Of a stretch of DNA of 64,000 nucleotides, positions 12,504 through 22,545 are shown one piece after another; positions within the stretch are counted from its first letter, which is position 1; every line of letters begins with the position of its first letter. The position numbers and the translations under genes are program-made. The stretch comes from Eunapius fragilis (lineage: Eukaryota > Porifera > Demospongiae > Spongillida > Spongillidae), in assembly GCA_963681505.1 (NCBI GenBank), contig OY811971.1, forward strand, positions 23,653,036 to 23,717,035, read 5' to 3'. The notes under the pieces are model-generated. The model saw only the letters and a program-made list of their open reading frames with translations. It was not told the DNA's origin and did not search any database.

Positions 12504-12859
12504 CATTACAACCAATCTCGCTTGTGTCCTGCTGTGTGCATGAGCTAAGCAATCGAGCACGCTCGGATGACTCGTGTCGTCCCACAACCAACAGGTCTAA
12601 TAATTATTATTGTGTGTACGGGGTTTGGGCTATGACAGCTGGCCCGCTGAATGCATGCGCTGGTGACATGCGTCATGGTTACTAACTCCTTCAAGTTAGG
12701 CCTTCTAGTAATCACGCTGCAATGCAAGCATTAATTGTGACAAAGATAAGACTTACGCCACATGACACATCCATTAATACGCACAGCTGCGCTGATATGC
12801 ATGTAGTCCGTCTGCGGCGATCTGTTCAGGAACTTTGCACGGCCAAACAATTGGAAGCT

Positions 12860-13035
12860 GGAGGTAAAATCCGTAACTGATAATATATTCGTCCGTTACG
12901 GATTGTTCTACTGATCCGATTGACGGTTTCGAAATCGGATCCGTAGCAAATGACGTGTAGCGGATTGTCATTACGGATCTGGCACAAATAGATATCTGAT
13001 TCGTCACAAATCCGTAACGGATCCGTAACAGACGT
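12860..13035. repeat. Dispersed CCGTAACGGAT-type motifs
   Basis: CCGTAAC, CGTTACGGAT, TTACGGATC and CCGTAACGGATCCGTAAC occur repeatedly on both strands within 180 bases, making several small palindromes. It could be the terminus of a degraded element. Similar CGTACCG/ACGG motifs occur at 25920-26060 and 27740-27970. Confidence 0.4.
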
Positions 13036-13049
13036 TTTGCCATAAATCA

Positions 13050-14500
13050 GGCACGTGATGGTCGCATTTAGAGCCCCTCCTACGTAGGTTTAAATTATTT
13101 AAAACACACGTTTTTATCTTCTAGAACACAGAATGCAAAGCGTACACACCGGGCACAAACAATAGTCCATTTTCTAAGTTCCACGTGCAGGAACAGCTAG
13201 CTTACTACAAATACAGAAAGATGTGAAATAGGGGGAAAAGTAACAACATCCCACTGACCTTATTATTTGAAACCGTATCTGCGAAAGAACAGACCATGTA
13301 ACCAATGCCACATGAGCTCAATGCCTACATTTAGAAATGTAAGTTCTACCAATGCTCTTCCGCAGACGCGTATGACGTTCGCCTGCTCAGAGTTTAGTGT
13401 CTAATCAATGTTAGAACAGTAGCCTTACCTGAAGGAGCAAAGCCCTGTAGAGTGCTGACTATTAACAAGACGATATGCCTGTTAAGACAGGGGATACAAC
13501 ATCGTACTTGTAAGGCATGTAGTCTGTATTTTGCAAGTAAAAAGATGCTTCAGCAACACAGAAGAATACATATGAAAAATAAAGGTGTTCCTCCAGTAGC
13601 CCCAATCATGTAGTTCCTCGTCGTATTATAGTAAGATTGGGAAATGAAGTGTTAGTAATAACTGGTGACCGCCCTGATGGTGAAGCAACAGATTGGGTGA
13701 ATCTCACTAAAATTCGCTGTTTGCATATGCACATATTCAAAGCCAATATATCACAAACAATAATTTAAAAACACGTCCTATACTCATGTTATACTAGTAC
13801 AACAGTATAAATGAATGAATAGTTGATTGATAACATCTCTGCTGATGGCTTATGGAAACGTGATATCATTTAAGCAGGGGTATGTATGGGGGTATGGTTC
13901 ATTCTTTGTGACAAATGTGAACAACATATGTAATGGTCCAAACATCATTACAATAGCGTGACATCATTTATGGACGCTCCCATAACCGGTATGCTGTAAG
14001 GTCAAATGTGCAGTTTAAGAGAGGGTGTGTGTGTGCAAATGTGCAGTTTTGTGGATGATTGAGACAGCCATATGATTCTCAACCTCTATTCTCCCGCTAA
14101 TCGTCCTTTTTTAAGACCGCTTTTTGTCCTTAAATAAGGAACTGTTTACACTATGTTTTTAAAATGAGTGATCTGTATTTTAGCAAAGTAAAGACGTTTT
14201 TTCATGGTGCATTTATTCTTGTTTACATTACAACACAAATTTTGTTACGTAGCTGAGTAGTACAATTAGACATCGATGTTTAGCAACATTTGACAAAACA
14301 GTTTAACTTGATGAAACATACCTCATCTTATGCCCACTTCCACATACCTGCAGTACCGTTCCTTTCTTTCCCATTCTCACTTTGAGCCTACCTACTACAC
14401 GGGAACCCATTGACTGCTTAGTCATTTAAAAGTCACTCTTGTTTGGCCAGATTTTACTGATAAATACCTATTAATAACTAGATTCTGCATGCAGTTTTTA
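13050..14500. other. No gene recognised
   Basis: AT-rich unique sequence with only very short ORFs. I see no splice-supported exon, RNA gene or bounded repeat. Confidence 0.5.
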
Positions 14501-14502
14501 AA

Positions 14503-14814
14503 TTGTATTATAATTTAAACCACCAATCTTACTTGATTTTTATGGAACTTAAATTTGGTCCATATTTAAGGACCATGGACTTAAATAAGGACGATTGGAG
14601 AATTAAGATTAAATATCAGTCTGGAACAGGAATATACAAAGCAATTGAGCATTCAAAAAATGTAGTCGACAAAAGTCCAATTGGTTGCTGTTATTGGCAT
14701 GGCGACCACATTTGTATTATCACAGCAGAATACATAGGGTCGTGGCAGTTAAAAGGGACCTCTAGAGCTTACTATAAAAATTTTCCAGAAAGGAGCATCA
14801 AAGTTGACGCTTGA
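14503..14814 (+). CDS. Unrecognised 103-residue ORF
   Basis: The frame is open from 14503, but the more natural start is the internal ATG at 14542 (MELKFGPYLRTMDLNKDDWR). The product is balanced in composition, with an aromatic/Cys-rich centre (IGCCYWHGDHICIIT) and a basic C-terminus. I recognise no domain. There are no detectable neighbours in the same orientation, and the next 100 bases lead into the left end of an inverted-repeat element. It could be a small host gene, a single exon or chance. Confidence 0.3.
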   Translation: MYYNLNHQSYLIFMELKFGPYLRTMDLNKDDWRIKIKYQSGTGIYKAIEHSKNVVDKSPIGCCYWHGDHICIITAEYIGSWQLKGTSRAYYKNFPERSIKVDA

Positions 14815-14933
14815 GTATACGATTGATTACAAATTCTGGCCAAATATGATGGATAGACTAACTTCCTGCTTAAGAAAGAAGTTATCATAAGTGCATGTCT
14901 CTTTGAATTTGCAAACTTGAAAGAGTATGCGCT

Positions 14934-15795
14934 AGGTCCGGCGTCATAGTCGCCAATGACTCTTCTAAATATTGACTCCCCATGCAGTCATTCGCGCCTA
15001 GGCATATATGACTACCGGTCATATATGCCTAGGCGTATATGACTCCCCAGTCATTCAAGCCTAGGCATATGACCCCCAAGTCATTCACGCCTAGGCATAT
15101 ATTACTCCCCCCTGATAAAAGTGACTGCCGGGATTTATTTCAGCCTTAGGCATAATTAACTCCCCGTCGATCTTGCCAGGCGTACATGTACATGCATGTA
15201 TATGACTCCACTATTATCTGCCTAGACAAAATTGACTCCTGCCTTGGGAAGTTTGAAGTTGGAGCTAACACTGACAAAAACAAATAACATCACAGTCTGC
15301 TTGATACTTATACAGATCGACAATTCATGCCCAACCATGATGCAGGAACACTTTTTAAAATTATCGTACCAGCTGAATAATATATACGTTCAGTTTTACC
15401 TTCAATCCCAGCATGGCATGACAAGAGAATGCGTCTTTTTTCGCCTTCAGTTCTAACACAAATGTTCCACCTTCCCCATCACCTTCGCCTTTTTTTACTC
15501 TTTTGAAATAGAGCACTCCACAGTCGAACTTGAAGTTTTTGCATTTGCGTCTTAGATTGGCCTTATATTCCTTCGAAATTCCCTCAGGATATTGTTTCCT
15601 ACGCAGGCAATTCTCGACAACACTGAATTCGTCCTTGTCCATGCGAGCGAGCTTTCTCACTTCAACAACTACACGTGGCTTATGGAATTCACGTGGAGAG
15701 TCATATATGCCTAGGAGGAGTCATTTACACCTTAGGCGTAAATCACCGGGGAAGTCATTTATGCCTGGGAGTCATTTATGCCTCTGACACCGGCC
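14934..15795. mobile_element. Inverted-repeat element with subterminal CCTAGGCATA repeats
   Basis: The left end (GTCCGGCGTCATAGTCGCC with AATGACTC) and right end (GAGTCATTTATGCCTCTGAC with ACCGGCC) are imperfect inverted repeats. Inside both ends are many short copies of GCCTAGGCATATATGACTCC-type units, direct on the left and inverted on the right. This pattern of subterminal motif clusters is common in cut-and-paste transposons. The interior holds a minus-strand ORF. Confidence 0.6.
15361..15660 (-). CDS. Integrase N-terminus-like ORF inside the inverted-repeat element
   Basis: The 99-residue product begins MRKLARMDKDEFSVVENCL and has a Lys-rich middle with GVLYFKRVKKGEG. A basic helical leader followed by a G-x-L-Y-F/Y-K-K strand resembles the start of integrases in Ginger-type transposons and related domesticated genes. 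No HHCC zinc site or DDE residues are visible, so only an N-terminal piece is present. Its position inside matching inverted repeats supports a transposon origin. The precise superfamily is inference. Confidence 0.4.
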   Translation of the reverse strand: MRKLARMDKDEFSVVENCLRRKQYPEGISKEYKANLRRKCKNFKFDCGVLYFKRVKKGEGDGEGGTFVLELKAKKDAFSCHAMLGLKVKLNVYIIQLVR

Positions 15796-15827
15796 CTTTT
15801 CGCTGCCTCGATCTCACGTATACAAGC

Positions 15828-16120
15828 TAAGTAAATAAAAACATTCTCTACGAGAAAGTTGGTGGGATATAGGATTTGCTGGCAATTGGTAGTGTAAAAA
15901 GCAAGGAAACAAGGTCTTATCAGAAGGGAAAATGTAATAGTCCTATATTTATAGCACATTTGTAGGCATATATTGTTCTGCATGTGCTAAATATAGGACT
16001 ATTACATTTTTCCTTCTGATATAAGACCTTGTTTCCTTGCTTTTTACACCACCAATTGCCTGCAAATCCTATATCCCACCAACTTTCTCGTAGATAATGT
16101 TTTATTTACTTGTTTCATTG
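15828..16120 (+). mobile_element. Hairpin-family copy A: long terminal hairpin
   Basis: Two arms of about 135 bases pair almost perfectly around a loop near 15960-15985. The outer end is AAGTAAATAAAAACATTCTC and the arms carry GTTGGTGGGATATAGGATTTG. Both arms share a copy-specific shortening (TCTACGAG rather than TCTAACGAG), as if they had been copied from each other. It is the first part of an element extending to about 16745. Confidence 0.8.
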
Positions 16121-16745
16121 ATTTTTTTTTGTATGTACATGTACAACGGGTTGTGTGACGTCATATGTGTGGGTGCAAGTCAAGTTTTAGTTAAAGGTGG
16201 GATGTGCGTTTTATATTTACCAAGGCATTTTGATAAAACAACTTCACTAACAAAAACGTTTCACACCAAACGACGATTGAATCACCAAAGTTTTCTCTAG
16301 TTGTGTGCTATTTATACAGATGCCTTAATTTCTATATACCGTAATTACGTCACACAAGATATTTTACAATAACACAGGCCGTATAGTCGATTCTGTACCA
16401 AAGTACTATTTTCATCAAGGAACCCCTTCCGACCAATTCCGAATCTAGTGGTGAAGTTTTCATCGTTTAAAAGTGTTCCTATCCCGAGTTATGAGCCCGC
16501 AAGGAGGAGGAGGATTGTTCCGGGACCGGGTACGAGGACGGGCAGTACCCTTTTGTTCTCAACAACCGCGCGGTTCTGTGACATAAAACAAAGACGAAAC
16601 TGCTCATTTTTGACTTCTAGTTCGATTGCCACAACAAGGTAAACCATCCGTTCGTCGGGAGTCTTGGTAGCTTAGAGACGGGTCGCGTGTTTTTAATGTG
16701 TTCATAATCGGGGTCAAATCCTATATTAAAGTTATAACGAAACTT
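16121..16745 (+). mobile_element. Hairpin-family copy A: body and 3' end
   Basis: This shares dispersed blocks with copies B and C: ACTTGTTTC right after the hairpin, GTTTAAAAGTGTTC with CGAGTTAT, a trinucleotide-rich tract (AGGAGGAGGAGG), TTCGATTGC, then CCGTTCGTCGG. Near the end TCAAATCCTATAT is the inverted copy of the 12-base ATATAGGATTTG in the hairpin arm. A 5-bp-stem hairpin (AAGTT...AACTT) then precedes CTAA followed by T. ORFs here are short and I regard them as non-coding. Confidence 0.65.
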
Positions 16746-17462
16746 CTAATACAGACACATTATTTTTCACTTACTCAGTTTAAATACTAGAGAATGCACG
16801 AATACATAGAAAAATAAACTTAAAGGATGTCCTGGAGGCCAAGGGAGGGAGCACATCTTGCCAATAAGGCTCTAGCCACAGCCCGAACCAGGGTGAAGTT
16901 CATTCAGCTGCCTGCTTTATAGCTCTGTGAGCACCTTCGAGAGAAAGTAGATTGGGCTTCCCTAAGTAATTATTATTTACAAAACCATATATGGGATAGC
17001 GGCCCTAGCGCAGAAGTATTTATAAATTCTTTTGTGTAAATATCGATCGTGGCCTGAATTTTTAATTACGCGTACATTTTAATTGTACGCGTAATACTCC
17101 CTTTCTGGTAAATTCGCTTAGTCCCTCAACCCATGCACATAATTGTAGTTGTGAGTATGGCAGTATTAATTGTTTCTGAACTGGCGGATTGTAATTCCGT
17201 CTACTAATAATATGTAATGTATATTCTTAATCATTATAGCAATTGCATAATGCACCTTTCTTCAGCCCCCTGGTCCCGGTATGGTATTATAAAAGCACGA
17301 CACCTAACTGATCCGTACGATGTTACCGACTAATGCAGCCTACTAGCGCATGTACATTACATTAGTGTACTTATCTTGAAATACAAGGTTCAGATTTCAA
17401 CATTGATATCAAAATTAGATTAAAGCAATGCAAAAGAGTACCTATATAGAGGGGTAACACAG
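16746..17462. other. No gene recognised
   Basis: AT-rich unique sequence. A short palindrome around 17070-17091 (ACGCGTACATTTTAATTGTACGCG) is the only structure noted. Confidence 0.5.
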
Positions 17463-18299
17463 GCTATTATGGGAAGAGGGGTGGGGCCAAAGAGAGGTCA
17501 GATGTACACAGGTCTACATGGGAAGAGGGGAGGGGCCAAAGAGAGGTCAGATGTACACAGGTCTACATGGGAACAGGGGAGGGGCCAAAGAGGGGTCACA
17601 TGTACACAGGTGTACATGGGAAGAGGGGAGGGGCCAAAGAGGGGTCACATGTACACAGGTCTACATGGGAAGAGGGGAGGGGACAAAGAGGGGTCACATG
17701 TACACAGGTCTACATGGGAAGAGGGGAGGGGCCAAAGAGGGGTCACATGTACACAGGTCTACATGGGAAGAGGGGAGGGGACAAAGAGGGGTCACATGTA
17801 CACAGGTCTACATGGGAAGAGGGGAGGGGCCAAAGAGGGGTCACATGTACACAGGTCTACATGGGAAGAGGGGAGTGGCCAAAGAGGGGTCACATGTACA
17901 CAGGTCTACATGGGAAGAGGGGAGGGGCCAAAGAGGGGTCACATGTACACAGGTCTACATGGGAAGAGGGGAGGGGCCAAAGAGGGGTTACATGTACACA
18001 GGTCTATATGGGAAGAGGGGAGGGGCCAAAGAGGGGTCCCATGTACACAGGTCTACATGGGAAGAGGGGAGGGGCCAAAGAGGGGTCACATGTACACAGG
18101 TCTACATGGGAAGAGGGGAGGGGCCAAAGAGGGGTCACATGTACATAGGTCTACATGGGAAGAGGGGAGGGGCCAAAGAGGGGTCACATGTACACAGGTG
18201 TACATGGGAAGAGGGGAGGGGCCAAAAAAGGTCACATGTACACAGGTCTACATGGGAAGAGGGGAGGGGTCAAAGCGGTCACATGTACACAGGTCTACC
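17463..18299. repeat. 49-bp minisatellite, about 17 copies
   Basis: The unit begins GGGAAGAGGGGAGGGGCCAA and ends GTACACAGGTCTACAT. Copies are nearly identical in the middle, with more substitutions at the edges, and the last two units are shortened. Because 49 is not a multiple of three and the unit lacks stops in most frames, long overlapping ORFs appear in all plus frames. These are artefacts. Confidence 0.97.
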
Positions 18300-18630
18300 T
18301 GGCCCGCTTCAATGCAGATCGCCGGTTTCAACTCTTAAATCTTTGCATAAATTAAAATCAACAGCGCGAAATGTGACCTATTTTTTCAAGTTATTATATT
18401 ATTGTTATGTTGTGCTCTTTAATAATATTAGAACTCCACACACACGAACTTGATGAAACTAATTCCCTCGCTAATTCCTCTATAAAACCTTATAACGATT
18501 AACATTGCATCATGTAGGTCTGGGAACTTTACCTTAGTAGTGTGTCTCGTCCGCAGGCAGCTCCAGAAATCATTCGAAATAGTGCGCATTACTCACGTGC
18601 TGTTAGCCATTAATAAGCAGGGCCTTGAAG

Positions 18631-19051
18631 ATGACAGATGAAATAAATTCGCTCAATGAACTAGCAGAAAGGCTCTTCACTAAACCTCCAGCGCTACAAG
18701 TGGGTTGATTTTATAGCATGCTTTATTGCCTTGTGCGTTACCTTCTCCACAAAGGGCGTTAATGGATTGGCTGTCGCTCGATATGTCAATGCTTGCGTCG
18801 ACGACATCGAAGAAGGTTTGGTGAGACAGCTGCTTAACATGGAGCTTTGTACCTCAGAGAGGGACTTGAAGGAGTTCGTACGTATGTCAATGAGTGTATT
18901 CAGCGGGGCTGTCTTCAATGGATGCTCTTGTCCTCGTTCAGAATGAATACGTTACCACTGGAAGTCTGCTCCACCTGCTGGCATTTGTTGGACGTCATGA
19001 GGCAGCCGAGTGGTTGCTTAGGAATGGCGCTCATGTACACAGCAGGACACA

Positions 19052-19092
<41 letters not shown>

Positions 19093-20631
19093 TGTGGTGT
19101 GTGTGTGTTTGTGTGCGTGTGTGTGTGTGTGTGTATTTGTCTGCGTGTACTTGGGTGTTTGATATTAGGATTTCTGTGTGCATGTATGCTTTCATGTTTG
19201 TGTGTAATATTCTGGGTTGAATAAGATTCAATACACACAGGGAGGCTCCACCCCCCTCCATGTAGCAGCCCTTAGGTACCACTCTGATACCATCAAGGTA
19301 CTCAGATTTCACCATGGTGATGTCTATGCTGAAAATAAGGTGGGTGGAGTCTTTTAATGGCATGCACATGTTGTCATGGAGATGTTAATGTTGTGTAGGA
19401 GAAGAAGAATGCACTGGACCTGGGACAGGGAGCAGATGATGTGAAGGAGTCTTTGTTGGCTAACAGATTTGGGTCTGAGGTAAGGGAATATCTCTGTAAC
19501 ATGGATGGCCTGTAATGTAACCACTGTCAGGGGAATTATTCACCTCATCATGACCACTGTTCGGGAAAATGTACATGTCATGTGACCACTGTTAGGGGAA
19601 TTGCACACCTCATGTCACCACTGTTAGGAGAATTGTATACCTCATCATGACCACTGTTAGGAGAATTGTACACCTCATCATGACCACTGTTTTGGTGATC
19701 ATACACCTCATCATGACCACTGTTAGGGGAATTGTACACCTCCCACCTTCATATGACCCCTCTTATTATTAGGTGTTAGAAGAGGAGTATTTACGTGACT
19801 GTCTTCCGATGATGGTGGAAAAGATAAAGGTATTTGGACCAGGTGTGTGTGTGGGTATTAGTAACACCTCCCTCCTCCCCAGTCCAAGGACACAGGTACT
19901 GAAGACCTCCTTCAAAACCTGCTGTCTCTCAGGGCAGAGATCAGGTCTTCCACCTCCTCCATGACCTCTGTACCCAAGCCACTTAAGCTTCTTAGGGAAC
20001 ACTATACACAGCTTAAGGAGGTCTACCTAAACACGGTATCCCGTGGTAACCAGCTTCTACCCAACATTGAGGCTTGTGTTGTTCTATATAGAGCACATCA
20101 AAGGAGGAGATTCGTGCAGTGCTGGCTGACGTTCTCTCTGTCCTGGCAGTGACAGTGGAGGATAAGGACAGAGACTGTCTCCACTTCAGACTGGCTGGCT
20201 CCAGGGAAAGAATCAGCTCATTTGGACACCCTTATATCAGGTGATGGGCACTAATTAGGGATGAGTGCTTAGTTGGTGGTCATGTACAAACACGTGTCAG
20301 AAGATGTTGATTATGATGAGTACCATTCGGTTACAAGGTATGTAGTAACGTTGTGACTTATCTTTTGCTACCTCCCTGCAGACGTGTGTGCACCCAGATC
20401 CCTGAGGAGTGGACTGTCCTCTCCAATCCCGAGGACAGCCTGCATGGTCTGGTGGTGGACATAGCCTCATACTGCCTCCTGCACAGTGCTGAGACAGAGG
20501 CTTGTGACGTCCTCATGGAGATAGAGCAGATTGACCTGATTGTGTCTCTGGTAACTACGGAAACGTATAGCCGTGTTTGTCTCTACCTTTCCAGGTAATG
20601 CCCACTTTATAATTAATGTACATGGTTGTTT

Positions 20632-20684
<53 letters not shown>

Positions 20685-20845
20685 AGTTGTGTGAAGTATG
20701 TACCAGAGCCAGAAGACTCTATACTCCTCAACACTACCATAAAAATCTACCTCAAGTTCCAGCAGTACCCTCAGGCCCTCAGACTGGCCATGATGCTCAA
20801 TGATCATCAGCTGATCAAGAAGATCTTCAATGAGTGTCATAACAG
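18631..20845 (+). CDS. Ankyrin-repeat / Rpn1 (PSMD2)-like fusion protein, 3' end missing
   Basis: Ten exons with consistent GT-AG boundaries: 18631-18699, 18755-18877, 18942-19052, 19241-19339, 19399-19479, 19773-19829, 19883-20035, 20092-20240, 20382-20594 and 20687-20845. The first seven junctions are phase 0 and the later ones phase 2; several introns are only 55-65 bases. The roughly 404 residues begin [16 protein letters not shown]. Exons 3-5 encode ankyrin repeats ([40 protein letters not shown]). From exon 6 on the sequence follows the N-terminal region of Rpn1/PSMD2: [75 protein letters not shown]. Rpn1 is a 26S proteasome base subunit that docks ubiquitin receptors. The canonical N-terminus is replaced by ankyrin repeats, and the continuation is lost in repeats and the gap. 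It looks like a diverged paralogue rather than the essential proteasome gene. Confidence 0.85.
19056..19139. repeat. (GT)n microsatellite in intron 3 of the fusion gene
   Basis: An imperfect GT tract begins directly after the GTGAGT splice donor, so the donor merges into the repeat. Length changes here could affect splicing. Confidence 0.9.
19515..19750. repeat. 33-bp tandem repeat in intron 5 of the fusion gene
   Basis: About seven imperfect copies of a unit resembling ATGACCACTGTTAGGGGAAT plus TGTACACCTCATC fill the largest intron of the gene. Confidence 0.85.
20633..20684. repeat. (CA)n microsatellite ending at a splice acceptor
   Basis: The CA tract runs into the CACCAG acceptor of the last visible exon. 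The polypyrimidine tract is thus replaced by CA repeats, which is unusual. Confidence 0.92.
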
Positions 20846-20860
20846 GTATGTGTGCTTCTC

Positions 20861-21085
20861 CCCCCCCCCCCCCAGCCTAACCAATAGTTAGACCATGGAC
20901 CTACATGTATGTGTGCTTCTCCCCCCACACCCTAACCAATAGTTAGACCATGGACCTACATGTATGTGTGCCCCTCCCCTCCACACCTAACCAGTAGTTA
21001 GACCATGGACCTACATGTAGTGTGCCCTTCCCCCACACCCTAACCAATAGTTAGACCATGGACCTACATGTATGTGTGGTACAGT
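20861..21085. repeat. About 55-bp tandem repeat after the last exon
   Basis: Four imperfect units contain CCTAACCAATAGTTAGACCA and TGGACCTACATGTATGTGTG. They start within the donor-side intron sequence of exon 10, and a C run lies at 20861-20874. Confidence 0.85.
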
Positions 21086-21086
21086 G

Positions 21087-21165
21087 TGAGATATGGTACA
21101 ATAAACCTCAGCTGATAAAGAAGGTCTTCCACGAATGTGGAGTGCTAAGAGAAGGCTCCTGGGAA
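21087..21165 (+). pseudogene. Diverged partial duplicate of the last Rpn1-like exon
   Basis: Reading NKPQLIKKVFHECGVLREGS, this echoes [14 protein letters not shown] at the end of exon 10 with similar but diverged nucleotides (CAGCTGATAAAGAAGGTCTT against CAGCTGATCAAGAAGATCTT). A splice into it from exon 10 would put it out of frame and meet a stop. I read it as a by-product of the tandem duplication that made the adjacent repeat. Confidence 0.55.
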
Positions 21166-21335
21166 GAGGGAGGGGAGGGAGGGGGGGGAGGGGAGGTAAT
21201 AAAACTGTTGCATCGTACCCTATCAGCACAGCGTAGCTATGGTAATTGGATAGCTATGGCAACGGGATACATGTTAGTAGCTGGCCATTGTTTTGGTCAG
21301 CCTGTGTAAAGGAGGGAGGATAGCTGTGTAAAGGA

Positions 21336-21535
21336 NNNNNNNNNNNNNNNNNNNNNNNNNNNNNNNNNNNNNNNNNNNNNNNNNNNNNNNNNNNNNNNNN
21401 NNNNNNNNNNNNNNNNNNNNNNNNNNNNNNNNNNNNNNNNNNNNNNNNNNNNNNNNNNNNNNNNNNNNNNNNNNNNNNNNNNNNNNNNNNNNNNNNNNNN
21501 NNNNNNNNNNNNNNNNNNNNNNNNNNNNNNNNNNN
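21336..21535. other. Assembly gap (200 N)
   Basis: Exactly 200 N, which suggests a fixed-size scaffold placeholder. The true distance is unknown. It sits between the truncated fusion gene and a tandem repeat that probably broke the assembly. Confidence 0.98.
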
Positions 21536-22022
21536 GCAGGAGTCAAGTATCTCAATGTATGCCTCCTGCAGAAGTCAAGTATGTCAGTATGTATGACTCC
21601 TGCAGGAGTCAAGTATGTCATGATGGATGACTCCTGCAGGAGTCAAGTATCTCTATACATGACTCCTGCAGGAGTCAAGTTTTTCTATTAATATATGACT
21701 CCTGCGGGAGTCAAGTATGTCATTATGTATGATTTCTGCAGGAGGTAAGTATCTCTATATGGATGACTCCTGCAGGAGTCAAGTATGTCAGTATGTATGA
21801 CTCCTGCAGGAGTATTAATGACTCTTGCAGGAGACAAGCATCTCCATGTATGACTCATGCAGGAGTCAAGTATGTCATTATGGATGACTCCTGCAAGAGT
21901 CAAGTATCTCCATGCATGACTCCTGCTGGAGTCCCGTATGTCAGTATGCATGACTCTTGCAGGAGTCATGCATTGAGATACTTGACTCCTGCACGAGTCA
22001 TACATATTGACATACTTGACTC
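21536..22022. repeat. Palindrome-cored tandem repeat (GACTCCTGCAGGAGTC)
   Basis: About 14 copies of the palindrome GACTCCTGCAGGAGTC occur at roughly 32-40 base spacing. They are separated by variable spacers such as AAGTATGTCAKTATGTAT or AAGTATCTCTATAYAT. The last copies are inverted in spacer order. The array starts at the gap edge and so probably extends into it. ORFs across it are artefacts. Confidence 0.9.
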
Positions 22023-22261
22023 CTATAACTCAACGTGCTGCTTGCGCTATTGAAGTGTAAGTGCTTCACTGACATGAAGTAACATAGATATATAGTTGAC
22101 CAGCATTGCCAGGATTCATAATCATACAGTGCATAGTAACAGCATTACACTTGAGGTAGTACCCTGCTGTTTGTGCAAAGGTTCAGTGTACACACCAAAC
22201 TTCGTGATTGACAAGTGAAGTAAAAAGCCAAAGAGAGAGGCAACTGCAGATACAAGTACAC

Positions 22262-22377
22262 CAGACTAAAGTCTCCACTATCACCATAATGGACATCTCC
22301 TGGTCAATGGTGAGGACAAACCTCCCTGGGACACCAGTGAACACTGGTAGCCAGTGAGGTAGAAGGGAATGGATGCC
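22262..22377 (-). pseudogene. Exon-like fragment, possibly Rpn1 C-terminal part
   Basis: Between an acceptor (CTATACAG) and a donor (CTG then GTGTAC), the minus strand reads SLLPHWLPVFTGVPGRF, then LTIDQEMSIMVIVE. It has the spacing of the Rpn1 C-terminal segment (P-R-x-L-V-T-x-D-E-E). A related copy lies on the plus strand at 24329-24450 with the same flanking splice signals. The Rpn1 assignment is tentative; the duplication itself is clear from the DNA. Confidence 0.4.
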
Positions 22378-22429
22378 CTGTATAGATAAGACAATAGATT
22401 AAACCTTATTATTAGTTAAGTATACACTG

Positions 22430-22545
22430 TTGCATTGGACCTAGCAATTATGAATAGAAGAGATTGACCTCGCAGGGTGCTTAACTTCTCACGTATAATC
22501 CCCATTATAGCTATACGGTTTCTCATTCTTACAATGCCGGTTACA
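22430..22545. repeat. Copy of the DM9 gene 5' flank
   Basis: TGTTGCATTGGACCTAGCAA with GAATAGAAGAGATTGACCTC and GGGTGCTTAAC reappears at 23767-23880 (same orientation) and, inverted, near 24840-24900 and 25395-25450. It marks an earlier additional copy of the DM9 promoter region. Confidence 0.7.

Noticed and set aside
13050-14500. Search for tRNA or other RNA genes
   Set aside because: No cloverleaf-compatible A and B box pair or snRNA-like sequence could be recognised by eye here or elsewhere in the window; a covariance-model scan would be decisive.
15828-16120. Hairpin as an assembly fold-back artefact
   Set aside because: Three independent copies with the same ends, different inner arms and a shared body make an artefact unlikely.
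17469-18453. Long overlapping ORFs (up to 311 residues) on the plus strand
   Set aside because: They are translations of a 49-bp minisatellite in three frames with identical peptide repeats; no start context, splice or non-repeat domain supports them.
21536-22022. CRISPR-like look: constant palindromic repeats with variable spacers
   Set aside because: The spacers are variants of one another, their length is irregular, no cas genes exist and the DNA is eukaryotic.
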